In this document: positions 9,230-18,029 of the stretch, in pieces
Layout: each line of letters begins with the position of its first letter
Position numbering within the stretch: the first letter of the stretch is position 1
Assembly: GCA_964598025.1 (NCBI GenBank)
Contig: CAZRAU010000003.1
Location: 16,137 to 80,136 of the forward strand
Direction: 5' to 3'
DNA: 64,000 nt
Origin: JALGWN01 sp964598025
Lineage (GTDB): Bacteria; Arandabacterota; Arandabacteria; Arandabacterales; Arandabacteraceae
Made by a program: the position numbers and the translations under genes
Notes under the pieces: generated by a model
Seen by the model: only the letters and a program-made list of their open reading frames with translations
The model's database searches: none
Told to the model about the DNA's origin: nothing

Positions 9230-12200
9230 TTAGTCTCCGGTCGCCTCAGCTTGCTTCCCGGCCCCCCTCGATGTCAGACAATACAGGGATGGAATCACAA
9301 ACAGCGTGAGAATAGTCGATACGATAATCCCGCCGATACTTACGACGCCCATGGGTTGCCTGATCTCTTTTCCCCACTCACCGACTCCGATTGCCATTGG
9401 GAGCATGCCCAGTATGATCGCGCTGGACGCCATAATGATGGGCTTGAGCTTGGTAGGACACGCCTCGAGCAGAGCTTCCTTGAGGTTCTTCCCCTCTTTG
9501 CGCACAAGCATGTTTGTATAGTCCAGCATGAGAATCGCGTTATTGACGACGATCCCCAACAGCATCACAACCGCCATCATTGAAATCGCGCTCATCGGTA
9601 TACCTGTGATCACGAGCGCGGCGAAGACGCCTATAAGCGCCAGGGGTACCGTTCCCAGGATAAGAAGCGGCTGGGTCAGGCTCTCCAGGATCGCGGCCAG
9701 CAACATGTACGTGAGGGCGAAGGCAAGCAGGAAGGTCCGCAACATGTCGATGGTAGTCTCCTGCATCTGCTCGGCCATCCCTCCCCATTCGATCTTGTAG
9801 CCGGGCGGCATGCTCAGGTCCTTGAGGCGCCGGTCGATCTCGCCCGTAACGTCGCCCAGCGCATACCCTGGGGCGATACCGCCGCTGAATTCGACGAGCC
9901 TGTACTTGTCCATTCTGAGTATCCGGCTATAGCCCTCGGTGTAATCGAGGTCCGCAATCTGGGAAATCAGGTATGTGCCTTCCGGCCCCACCACCGGTAT
10001 GTTCCCAACCTTACCCGGCGTATCGACCGATTGGTCCGTCATTGCGACCCGGATGTCGTATTCCTCGCCTTCATCCCGGTACGAAGTGGCCACCAGACCC
10101 TCGATAGCGCTCCTCAGGGCCGTGGCGACGTCATAGACGGTGAGCCCCGCGGCAGCCAGTTTCTCACGGTCCGGCACAAGCGTGATTTCGGGCTTCCCCG
10201 GCCGCGATGACGTATTGAGGTTGACGAGCCCATCCGCACCCTTGAGCCTCCGGAGCACGTCCTGCCGGTAAACCTCGAGCGTGTCAACGTCCTGGCCCAT
10301 GAGATTGAATGTAACCGGCGCGCTTCCCCGGCCCCCGATGGAGGACAGGGCCGCAACACGGATTCGCGCATTGGGAATGTCGGAAAGCTCCCGTATGAGG
10401 ATTCCCACCACTCCGTCGGTAGAGATGTGGCGCTCGCCGGCATCGACAAGCTTGATGTCCATGCGGCCCATGTTGGTTCCGATATCAAGGTCGGAGAGCT
10501 TCCCGACGGTTGTGATCAGGTGCATCACTTCCACGTGCTCCTTAACCCGATTCTCTATTTCCAGGAGCAGGCTCGCGGTCTCATCCAGACTCGCACCCAG
10601 TGGAAGCTCGACTTCCACGAGGATATCGCCCTCGTCCATCATCGGGACGAATTCGAAGCCGACCTTCGACACGAGCCCGAGACTCCCGATGAAGACGGCC
10701 ACCGCCGCGACGACCAAGACTATGCTCCGCCTCTTCTTTTCAAGCAAGTACCCAAGTGCCGCGCGGTACTTCGTTTCAAGGCTACCAAAATAGCTTTCGA
10801 GCCTGGTTCCGATTCTGTTTTTCTTGTCGGCGTTCTGCTTCAGAATCAGTGATGCCATCATGGGAGTCAGCGTGAACGACATAAGAAGCGAGAACAGGGT
10901 GGCGAACACCACGGTAAGCGCGAACTCTCTGAAGAACATGCCGATCATGCTCGACATGAAGGCGATCGGCAGGAAAACAACGATGTTGGTCATCGTCGAG
11001 GCAATCACGGCCACGGCGATCTCCGCGGTTCCTCTCGATGAAGATTCGATCCTGTCGTGGCCCATCTGCTTGTGCCGGAAGATATTCTCCAGCACCACCA
11101 CCGAGTTGGTGACCAGGATGCCCACCGCCGTCGAGAGCCCCATCAGCGTGAAAAGGTTCAGGGTGAAGCCGGCGATCTGTAAGAGAAAGAAAGTGGACAC
11201 GATCGACATGGGCATCGCGAGCGCCACGATGACGGTCGACCTCGCGTCATGAAGGAAGAACAGAAGGACGAAGCCGGTCAGCACGATGCCCAGCAGGATA
11301 TTGGTGAGGGTATCGTTAACGGAGCCCTCGATCACCCGCGAGGCATCGCCCACAATCAAAAGCCTGCTACCGGCCGGAAGTTCCCGCTCCATAGCCGGCA
11401 GCTCTTTTCTCACCTCTGCGGCTATGCGTGCCGTGTTTCCATCAGAGCTTCGCACCAGACTCAGGAGAACGACATTGTCCTTCCTCTCCTGAGCGACGTT
11501 GTCAAAAAAGGACGTGCGCATCCTGACTTCGGCTCCGGTATCGTATATGGCCGCGATGTCGGCCACTCGCTTTGGTCCATAATCGGTGGGTACCTTGAGA
11601 TCGCCGATCATGTCAAGGTCCGTAACCTCTCCCTTGAGGCGGACCGAGTACTCCTGGTCGCGTTGCGTGAAGTGCCCGCCGGGCATGTCTAGGTTTTGCG
11701 CTTCGAGAACTGCCGCCAGGCGAGCGAGTGAGATTGAGTTCTGGGCGACGATCCGGTTTTCGAGCTCCACCCTGATTTCCCGCTCTTCGCCGCCTGTGAT
11801 ATCCACCTTCGCCACGCCCTCGATCTGACTGAAGCGGTCCCGGAGCTTCTTGTCGGCGATGTCATAGAGGTCCGTCGGGTCCATGTCCCCTGCCAGAACC
11901 ACGTCGACGATAGGGATGGCGTTGATGTCGAACTTCTGGATTACAGGGCGCTCGCTGTCATCCGGCAGGAGGTTCACGGTGCCGTCGACTTTGTCTTTGA
12001 CCTCCTGGCTGGCGATATCAATGTCCTTGTCAAGATCGAAGGTTATGGTGACGTAAGATATGCCCTCCATGGAATATGACACTATCTCCTTGATCTTGCT
12101 TATGGTGGAGACGGCGTCTTCTATCCTCTTGGACACCTGCGTTTCGATCTCCCGTGGGCCGGCGCCGGGGTAAACGGTCTGAACCGTAATCATCGGGAAG

Positions 12201-12322
12201 TCCGCGTCCGGCACAAGGTTGAGATTAAGGCCGAAATAGGCGAGGGCCCCGAACAACACGAAGAGCACCAGCACCATGCTGATCAGAATCGGTCTCTTGA
12301 TTGATAGATCTGATAGGAACAT
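9230..12322 (-). CDS. RND-family efflux pump subunit (HAE1/AcrB-like) with altered proton-relay residues
   Basis: 1030-aa inner-membrane resistance-nodulation-division transporter with two repeated halves, each one TM helix, a large periplasmic porter domain and a TM bundle. The N-terminus (SIKRPILISMVLVL) and the porter segments are typical. Unusually, the TM4 motif reads VGILVTNSVVVLEN (residues 399-412): the Asp-Asp pair of AcrB is Thr405-Asn406. In TM10 the motif is GIVVNNAILML, with Asn replacing the usual Lys near residue 927. This is known variation among RND clades, but it means the proton path differs from AcrB. The start has GAGGAT 8 nt upstream and follows the adaptor by 12 bp. Confidence 0.93.
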   Translation of the reverse strand: MFLSDLSIKRPILISMVLVLFVLFGALAYFGLNLNLVPDADFPMITVQTVYPGAGPREIETQVSKRIEDAVSTISKIKEIVSYSMEGISYVTITFDLDKDIDIASQEVKDKVDGTVNLLPDDSERPVIQKFDINAIPIVDVVLAGDMDPTDLYDIADKKLRDRFSQIEGVAKVDITGGEEREIRVELENRIVAQNSISLARLAAVLEAQNLDMPGGHFTQRDQEYSVRLKGEVTDLDMIGDLKVPTDYGPKRVADIAAIYDTGAEVRMRTSFFDNVAQERKDNVVLLSLVRSSDGNTARIAAEVRKELPAMERELPAGSRLLIVGDASRVIEGSVNDTLTNILLGIVLTGFVLLFFLHDARSTVIVALAMPMSIVSTFFLLQIAGFTLNLFTLMGLSTAVGILVTNSVVVLENIFRHKQMGHDRIESSSRGTAEIAVAVIASTMTNIVVFLPIAFMSSMIGMFFREFALTVVFATLFSLLMSFTLTPMMASLILKQNADKKNRIGTRLESYFGSLETKYRAALGYLLEKKRRSIVLVVAAVAVFIGSLGLVSKVGFEFVPMMDEGDILVEVELPLGASLDETASLLLEIENRVKEHVEVMHLITTVGKLSDLDIGTNMGRMDIKLVDAGERHISTDGVVGILIRELSDIPNARIRVAALSSIGGRGSAPVTFNLMGQDVDTLEVYRQDVLRRLKGADGLVNLNTSSRPGKPEITLVPDREKLAAAGLTVYDVATALRSAIEGLVATSYRDEGEEYDIRVAMTDQSVDTPGKVGNIPVVGPEGTYLISQIADLDYTEGYSRILRMDKYRLVEFSGGIAPGYALGDVTGEIDRRLKDLSMPPGYKIEWGGMAEQMQETTIDMLRTFLLAFALTYMLLAAILESLTQPLLILGTVPLALIGVFAALVITGIPMSAISMMAVVMLLGIVVNNAILMLDYTNMLVRKEGKNLKEALLEACPTKLKPIIMASSAIILGMLPMAIGVGEWGKEIRQPMGVVSIGGIIVSTILTLFVIPSLYCLTSRGAGKQAEATGD

Positions 12323-12334
12323 CGCTGGTTATCC

Positions 12335-13417
12335 TCAGTTCTCTTCGATTATGTTGATCTTCGCGCCGTCCTCAAGCAGCATCTGACCCTCGGTGACGAT
12401 GACCTCTCCGGGTTCGAGCCCCGCGACGATCTCAACATCAAGCCCCTGGGCCCTTCCAAGAACAACCTCCCGTCTTCTGGCGACAGCGCCGTCGGTCACG
12501 TACGCGAAGTACTTGCTGTCCTCTCTGGACACGATGCTGCGGCTCACAACGATTGCATCCGATCCCGTTGGGACCAGAACCTTGATCGCCGCGCTGATCC
12601 CGCTCGGGACCGCGAGATCGGGATTCTCGAACTCGACCAGCACCCCGAAGGCCTGCTTCTCGGAGTTCAGTGACATATCCACCTGGGCGACCTTGCCTTC
12701 CAGGGTCGTGCCGGCCCAGGTCGCCGTCGCTTTCTGGCCGACGGCAATGTCCGAGATCTGGCTCTCGGCAACCCATAAACGCGCCTTTACCCTCTCCGCC
12801 CGGGACACCTTGAAAAGAACATCTCCGGGCTCGACATTGTCGCTTTCCCGGACATTGAGCTGGGTGATGATTCCGCCGATGGGCGCCCTGACCATCACCG
12901 CCTGCTCGGCAGCGTCCCAGTTCGCCTTGGAGACTTCGTACTGAGTTCTTGTGTTGTCCACGTCCTGCTTGGAGACTCCACCCTCATCGTAGAGCGTCTC
13001 CATTCGCTCCAGGGATGTGGCTGCATTCTCAAATGAAACCTTGGCCTGGAAGTACTGGGCCGCAGGGTTATCCATGGGGAAGGTGAGCACGACATCGCCC
13101 TTGCTCACGTTGTCCCCCACCTTGAAGTAGATGTGTTCCACCGCATCGCTGATCGCGGCGATCGCGCTGGATTCAAGCTCCGCCGTCAGAACACCGTTAA
13201 ATGCATACTCGACGGTAAAGGGCTCGTGCCGGACCGTGTCGACCCGAACCGGCACGCCTTGCTCCGCGTGAATCTGCTCCATGCTCTTGGATTCCGCATC
13301 CCCGCTCCCACAACCCGCCAGGAGGGACAGGAGACCGATTCCGAAGAGCACATGGACCGCAGCCGCCCGGGCTTTGCTCTTTGGGTTCCAAAATACGCCC
13401 ATTTGCATGGTCGTCAT
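12335..13417 (-). CDS. RND efflux periplasmic adaptor (membrane fusion) lipoprotein
   Basis: 360-aa adaptor linking the RND pump to TolC. A hydrophobic segment ending in LLAGC predicts a lipoprotein. The lipoyl/barrel-sandwich halves (around VGDNVSKGDVVLTF and VRESDNVEPGDVLFKV) flank a short alpha-hairpin, followed by beta-barrel and membrane-proximal domains. The start at 13417 has GAGGTGAT 4-5 nt upstream; an upstream in-frame ATG at 13456 lacks a ribosome-binding site. It lies between the TetR regulator and the pump on the same strand. Confidence 0.92.
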   Translation of the reverse strand: MTTMQMGVFWNPKSKARAAAVHVLFGIGLLSLLAGCGSGDAESKSMEQIHAEQGVPVRVDTVRHEPFTVEYAFNGVLTAELESSAIAAISDAVEHIYFKVGDNVSKGDVVLTFPMDNPAAQYFQAKVSFENAATSLERMETLYDEGGVSKQDVDNTRTQYEVSKANWDAAEQAVMVRAPIGGIITQLNVRESDNVEPGDVLFKVSRAERVKARLWVAESQISDIAVGQKATATWAGTTLEGKVAQVDMSLNSEKQAFGVLVEFENPDLAVPSGISAAIKVLVPTGSDAIVVSRSIVSREDSKYFAYVTDGAVARRREVVLGRAQGLDVEIVAGLEPGEVIVTEGQMLLEDGAKINIIEEN

Positions 13418-13486
13418 TGCATCACCTCTTCCAGGCGTCGATATCTGCATGGCCATCCTCTCTTCCGGAGCCCAGCGACGCCGCAG

Positions 13487-14101
13487 TCACCGGGGCTCCA
13501 GTCCCTTCATTATCAATTCGACCACCGCCCCGGAGGTCCCCCGGGGCAGCAGGTTCGGATACCCATCGGTCTTCATCATTCCATAACCCCGCAACACAAC
13601 CACCACCGTGCCGGCGATGATTCCGGCGCCGACATCCGACCTGATCCGGCCCGCCTTCTGACCGTCGCGGACCGCCCGCCTGAGCATCTCGTCGACCCTC
13701 CTCATGCCCCCCGAGATATCACCGTGATACTCATCAAACGCATCAGGGTGCTCGGCCTTGAATCGGGTCGCGAGCTGCTCATGTGAGACGAACGCCTTGC
13801 TTTTGTCCATCGCGTTCATCATGCGCCGAATCAGCTCCCGGATCTTCCGGTCGGGATCGAGCTCCGACTCGAGCACTTCCTCGATGATTTGCCTGTAGGG
13901 ACTCACTATCTCCCGGAGAATCGCAAACATCAGGCCCTTCTTGCTCCCGAAATGCCAGTACACCGCACCGCGGGTGACTCCTGCTTCGGCAGCTATGCAC
14001 GAGAGGCGGGCCGCTGCGTACCCTTTGCTTCCGAAAACCCGGACGCCTGCATCCATGAGGCGCTTCCGCGTGCGTTCGGCTTCGTCCTTGGTCCTTCTCA
14101 T
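13487..14101 (-). CDS. TetR/AcrR-family repressor of the efflux operon
   Basis: 204-aa TetR-family regulator. The N-terminal 50 residues form the helix-turn-helix (IAAEAGVTRGAVYWHFGSK), including the highly conserved GxxYxHFxxK; the C-terminal part is a TetR_C-like ligand domain (EECR-like spacing, RRMMNAMDKSK). It is the first gene of the run into adaptor, RND and tolC. The promoter and an AcrR-type palindrome lie within 75 bp upstream, so autoregulation and repression of the pump are likely. The ATG at 14101 has only a weak CAGG upstream. Confidence 0.92.
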   Translation of the reverse strand: MRRTKDEAERTRKRLMDAGVRVFGSKGYAAARLSCIAAEAGVTRGAVYWHFGSKKGLMFAILREIVSPYRQIIEEVLESELDPDRKIRELIRRMMNAMDKSKAFVSHEQLATRFKAEHPDAFDEYHGDISGGMRRVDEMLRRAVRDGQKAGRIRSDVGAGIIAGTVVVVLRGYGMMKTDGYPNLLPRGTSGAVVELIMKGLEPR

Positions 14102-14127
14102 CTAATAACCTGGCTGAATGTCATAGT

Positions 14128-14151
14128 TACATACATAATTGTATGTATGTT
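14128..14151. promoter_or_regulatory. AcrR-like operator palindrome
   Basis: Half-sites TACATACA and TGTATGTT are separated by 8 bp. The arms and spacing match, from memory, the 24-bp E. coli AcrR operator (TACATACA, 8-bp spacer, TGTATGTA). The right arm overlaps the -10 box of the tetR promoter, so bound repressor would block RNA polymerase. Confidence 0.8.
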
Positions 14152-14175
14152 AATAAAGCGTCATCGCTGTGTCAA
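14147..14175 (-). promoter_or_regulatory. Sigma70-type promoter of the tetR-efflux operon
   Basis: On the minus strand, TTGACA (14170-14175) is followed by 17 bp and TAACAT (14147-14152). The -10 overlaps the operator arm. Confidence 0.65.
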
Positions 14176-14402
14176 GTCTTCTTGAAAAACGGCGCAGGCC
14201 GGGAGCGCCGGGACCCGAACACTGGAGTATGCGAGCTCGGCGCCAAAGGGCGGGACCGGAGGGGCCCTTGAACCATGCAGAGCAATATGATAATAGTATG
14301 GGCCGGATGGACCATGGACAATACCTCGACGGCAATGTCGGCATGTCGCCGGGGAGTGGCGGTCTCTCGCCGCCCTCACTATGCATGACAGGAGGCGTGA
14401 GC
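14176..14402. other. Leader region upstream of the GT-C-like gene
   Basis: Between the divergent tetR promoter and the plus-strand gene at 14403 there is an open frame but no coding-like sequence. A weak plus-strand promoter candidate is TTGAAC (14268-14273), 17 bp, TAATAG (14291-14296). Nothing else stands out. Confidence 0.35.
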
Positions 14403-16427
14403 ATGGCGCGTTGGGCGGCTCCGGTGCTGGGGATGGCGGCCGTGCTTGCCCTTCTCGGCATAGCGAGCCCCCTGCCCCCACAGGTCGCCTTCTTCGCAAG
14501 TGCACTCGCCGTTATACTCTTTCCCGGCATCGCGGTGACCCGCCTTATCGCCGGCCGGCATCGCGGCCGTGACACCCTGCCCGAACGCCTGGCTGTGTGG
14601 TTTGTCGTAGGCATCGGCTTTGTCGCCGCCGCGGGACTGGCTGGCATCATGCTTAAGTTGCGTCTCAACGATGTGATTGTCGTCTGCGGCATCGGCTATG
14701 CCATGCTCACCGCCCTCTTGATAGCGGGGCGGGCGCCGGCTCGGGATTCCGGAGAGCCAACGCCGACCGAGCACCGGCGCCTGCGTGTCTCGCCCATCGG
14801 CATTGTCCTGCTCGCAGCTGCAGTCGGGATGGCCCTCATAACGCTTGCCACGCCCAGGGACTACGACGATTGGTACTATCTGGCCTACATCAAGGATTAC
14901 GTTGTGGGCACGCCGCTTGCCTCGGAGGACGCCATCTTCGCCATGGGAAATCCCATCTCGCCGAGGATATGGTTCGGCGGAGGGTGGTGGGTCCTCGAAG
15001 CGCTGCTCTCTAAGATCTCGGGCGTCGATCCGATTGCCTGCCATCAGATCTATCTGCCTGTCTTGCTCATGCCTTTTGCGGTCCTGGCAGCATATACCCT
15101 CTCCATGCGGCTCTTCCGCAAAGCCTGGGTCGCTCTGCTCGCCTGCGGTCTTCAGATGTTGTTCTATCTCTCAAGCGCCTTTCCATATAAGAGCGCCGGT
15201 TGGATGGTTTTCGCCCGTTTAGCCCAGGACAAGGCCGTATCGTGCTTTGTGGTAGTACCTGTCGCGGCCGCGGCTGCGCTGAGGTTGATTGATCGACAGC
15301 GTGATGATGCCGGCAGCCGGCAAAGAGGTCTTGTATATGTCTATTGGATCATGGTTCTTACCTCTGTCCTGGTGCATGGCATGGGACCGGTCTGGTGCAG
15401 CCTTTTCATAGTCCCCTTTGCTCTGGGCGAATGGCTTCGGACACAAACCAAGGACTCGGCCCTGGCGTTCGTCAAAGTGGTGCTGCCCATACTGGCCTGT
15501 GCCGCCGTCCTGGTTTCTGCGCGTGGTTTGGTAAGGGAGGTCGTAATTGCCCCGGTCCCCGATGTGATCCCGGCACCCGGGGCCTTGTCGGGTCTTTACC
15601 TGCCGGGCGCCCCTTTCAGCCTCGGCACGGACACCACCAATCCCATAACCTGGGTATTCCGCGAAGGCTTTCCGATACTCAACCCGCTCTTCATCATGCG
15701 TTACCCCCTTGCCATAATGGGGTTGGTGCTGACGTTCGCTCTCTTTCGATACAACCGTACCTCTGCGGCGGCGCGCTTTCTCCTATGGCTCACCGCCTCG
15801 ACCCTGCTGCTCCTCTTTACACCCGTGGGGATTGCCCTAACCGGCTGGTTCGTAACACCGAGATTGGTATTTCGCCTGGTCTGGGTCTTACCGTGGGGCC
15901 TTACTATCGCATTTGTCCTGGCCAGGCTCAGATTGCGGCCCGTCATGATCTTGCTGATGCTGCTCGTGGTCATCCTGGCCCTGGCCAGGGGCAATCCCCG
16001 AAACTACACGGCGTCACTCTCCGGGATGCAGACTCGAAACCGGCCGTCACCCGACGCGGCGGCTGCTTTCGATTACCTGGGCTCCATGCCCTCGCCCCAG
16101 GGAGTGATTCTGGCCTCCGAAACCACCGGCCGCATGATCCCCGCTTTTCTCCCTCATGCCTACCCTGTGAATTTCAGAGAGTTCGGTCCGGTCGATAGCG
16201 AGCACCTGAAGAAGCTCGTGGAACGGAAGCACATAGATCGGGCATTGACGCAGGAAATCGAACAGCACAGGGTCCACTACATTCTTATCGAGAACGGCAA
16301 ACCACTTGCCGGGGCCCTGGAACAGCATGATGTCGGGTTCCTGCTCCGATACAAGAACGCATCCTACAGCGTATGGGAAGTGGCGGTCAAACCGGACAGC
16401 GCCCGTTCGAACTCCCAATCAGAGTAG
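14403..16427 (+). CDS. Polytopic GT-C-like membrane protein (glycosyltransferase candidate)
   Basis: 674-aa inner-membrane protein with roughly a dozen hydrophobic segments. After the first helices, a loop carries an acidic pair in YDDWYYLAYIKDY, resembling the first-loop acidic motif of lipid-linked sugar transferases of the GT-C fold, and a soluble domain follows at the C-terminus. The start is fixed by AGGAGG 7 nt before the ATG at 14403; the frame is open further upstream but unconvincing. It converges on the flavoprotein gene at 16449. A role in cell-envelope glycan assembly is inferred from the fold; donor and acceptor are unknown. Confidence 0.7.
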   Translation: MARWAAPVLGMAAVLALLGIASPLPPQVAFFASALAVILFPGIAVTRLIAGRHRGRDTLPERLAVWFVVGIGFVAAAGLAGIMLKLRLNDVIVVCGIGYAMLTALLIAGRAPARDSGEPTPTEHRRLRVSPIGIVLLAAAVGMALITLATPRDYDDWYYLAYIKDYVVGTPLASEDAIFAMGNPISPRIWFGGGWWVLEALLSKISGVDPIACHQIYLPVLLMPFAVLAAYTLSMRLFRKAWVALLACGLQMLFYLSSAFPYKSAGWMVFARLAQDKAVSCFVVVPVAAAAALRLIDRQRDDAGSRQRGLVYVYWIMVLTSVLVHGMGPVWCSLFIVPFALGEWLRTQTKDSALAFVKVVLPILACAAVLVSARGLVREVVIAPVPDVIPAPGALSGLYLPGAPFSLGTDTTNPITWVFREGFPILNPLFIMRYPLAIMGLVLTFALFRYNRTSAAARFLLWLTASTLLLLFTPVGIALTGWFVTPRLVFRLVWVLPWGLTIAFVLARLRLRPVMILLMLLVVILALARGNPRNYTASLSGMQTRNRPSPDAAAAFDYLGSMPSPQGVILASETTGRMIPAFLPHAYPVNFREFGPVDSEHLKKLVERKHIDRALTQEIEQHRVHYILIENGKPLAGALEQHDVGFLLRYKNASYSVWEVAVKPDSARSNSQSE

Positions 16428-16448
16428 ATTTCGTGAACCCGGCCCCGG

Positions 16449-17807
16449 CTAACCTGCCTGGAGCCCGGCCGTCCCGGAGAGCACGCCGGCCCCCACCTCG
16501 TAGGCCTCGGCGATCTCCCGGCTTTCTATCATAAGGTCATGAATCGAGCAATAAACGAACCGTCCGTTCCTTCCGGATATGCGTAGATTCGACAGCCCGC
16601 CGACGAATTCCATGATCCCCTCTGTCATACTTCCGGTGTTCACATCTACCACAGGATAGGCGTGCGCCATCCTTCTAACCTCGCTACCCAAAATCTCATC
16701 AGGCTTCACCCAGCCTGTCGCGGCAAGATCCGAGAGCACAAGTTCCACCAGTGCTTCATCCGCCATTTGCCAATGAGCGTCACCGGGATCGCAGGCGATC
16801 TCAAGCACCAACGAGGTCTTCCCCGGCGGCGCCATGCGCCGGCACCTGTTCTTGGGTTCGTAGGCCCGGGTGAAGACGAAGTCCTTCTCGGGAAAATAAA
16901 CTGTGGCATTCGGGGTTACCGAGTCTTTTCCGAGGAAGAGGGCAACAAGAATGAGGCTCCTGTAGTGAAGGGTCCGGGCCTCGGCCAGCATGGCTTCGCC
17001 CGGCGGGGGGTCCAGGATCTGAAGCAACTCCGGCAGAGGAATTGTGCTTATGACCTCGTCGACATCCACTCGGGCGGTTCCATTCAGGATGATCGACCTG
17101 ATGCGGCCCCCGTCATGCACGATGTTGGTAACCCGGGAGCACATGCGGACGCTGTCGCTTCCCACTGCCTCGCCCAACACATTCGCAATTGCCCCGATTC
17201 CACCATCCGGATAGTAGAAGGCCCCATCGAGGTGTCCCGTTGCGGATCGTGTCCCCCGCACGACCTCTCTCAGGAAGCCCTGAATGGTGAACCCCTTGAG
17301 ACGTACCTTGGCCATGCCGGATGACAGCCTGTCCGGCGTCGTGCCCCAGAGCTTCTCCGAGTAGTTGAGCAGGAACCGCTCGGCAATTGCGTTTCCATAG
17401 GTCCTGGTGGCATAGCCCTGCAGGTCGCCGGCCGGCCTGGCCGTGGCGGTCAGTTTCGAACGGGCTATTTGATAAGTTGATCGCGCGAAGCCCAGAATCC
17501 CGAGCGCTTTCAACAGATTCAAAGCGGACAGAGGGAAGTTTACCAGCTTCCCTCCGGAATAGATCTGGCTTGGCGTCCTGGTCAGATGAAGGCAGTCACC
17601 CAGCAGATTCNNNNNNNNNNGAAACCGATGCGCACCGGAGTCGAAGTAGAAATCCCCGGACTTGAAGGTCGCACAATTGCCGCCGATGCGATCTCTCTCC
17701 TCATAGACAGTGACAGCCAGCCCGGCCTGCTTAAGGTGGTAGGCGGCGAATAGCCCGGCCAGGCCACCACCCAGAACGGCAACATGCGACGGCTTTCGAT
17801 TGCCCAT
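16449..17807 (-). CDS. FAD-dependent oxidoreductase, UDP-galactopyranose-mutase/protoporphyrinogen-oxidase-like, with assembly gap
   Basis: About 450-aa flavoprotein of the amine-oxidase superfamily. The N-terminal Rossmann motif GGGLAGLFAAYHL is followed by the YEERDRIGGNCATF segment, and the C-terminus has the FAD-contacting GRNGRFVYCSIHD block typical of the UGM-like/protoporphyrinogen-oxidase-like group. Ten Ns interrupt it just after SGAHRF; relatives have extra residues there, so some sequence is missing although the frame reads through. The ATG at 17807 is taken; a TTG at 17816 is possible and neither has a strong Shine-Dalgarno. With its GT-C-like neighbour it may act on a nucleotide or polyprenyl sugar (inference). 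Confidence 0.75.
   Translation of the reverse strand: MGNRKPSHVAVLGGGLAGLFAAYHLKQAGLAVTVYEERDRIGGNCATFKSGDFYFDSGAHRFXXXXNLLGDCLHLTRTPSQIYSGGKLVNFPLSALNLLKALGILGFARSTYQIARSKLTATARPAGDLQGYATRTYGNAIAERFLLNYSEKLWGTTPDRLSSGMAKVRLKGFTIQGFLREVVRGTRSATGHLDGAFYYPDGGIGAIANVLGEAVGSDSVRMCSRVTNIVHDGGRIRSIILNGTARVDVDEVISTIPLPELLQILDPPPGEAMLAEARTLHYRSLILVALFLGKDSVTPNATVYFPEKDFVFTRAYEPKNRCRRMAPPGKTSLVLEIACDPGDAHWQMADEALVELVLSDLAATGWVKPDEILGSEVRRMAHAYPVVDVNTGSMTEGIMEFVGGLSNLRISGRNGRFVYCSIHDLMIESREIAEAYEVGAGVLSGTAGLQAG
17611..17620. other. Assembly gap (10 Ns)
   Basis: A run of ten Ns inside the flavoprotein gene. The fixed size suggests a placeholder, so the real distance is unknown. Confidence 0.95.
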
Positions 17808-17850
17808 GGAGAGCAAAACCCCACTCGACCGATGTCGGCAAAATCAGCGA

Positions 17851-17879
17851 AGGGGCAGGCCCCAGCGGGCCCGGCCCCT
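17851..17879 (-). terminator. GC-rich hairpin downstream of the RlmD-type methyltransferase
   Basis: AGGGGC pairs with GCCCCT, enclosing GGCCC/GGGCC around a CAGC loop. On the minus strand it lies between the methyltransferase stop (18030) and the flavoprotein start, and is followed by only a short T run (GATTTTG). It could be a terminator or a strong leader hairpin. Two direct copies of CCGCCGGGAAC, 13 bp apart, lie nearby at about 17936-17960. Confidence 0.45.
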
Positions 17880-18029
17880 TATCCTTGATACCGACAATGG
17901 CCACGCTTGTCCAGCATAAACTGGCCGGTGCCCGGCCGCCGGGAACGACCGCCGGGAACCCAGGGTATCGCCCCTGGCATCAACATCGCCGCAAACGTGC
18001 AATCCGCCATCGTCTGAAGTGCCCGTACC

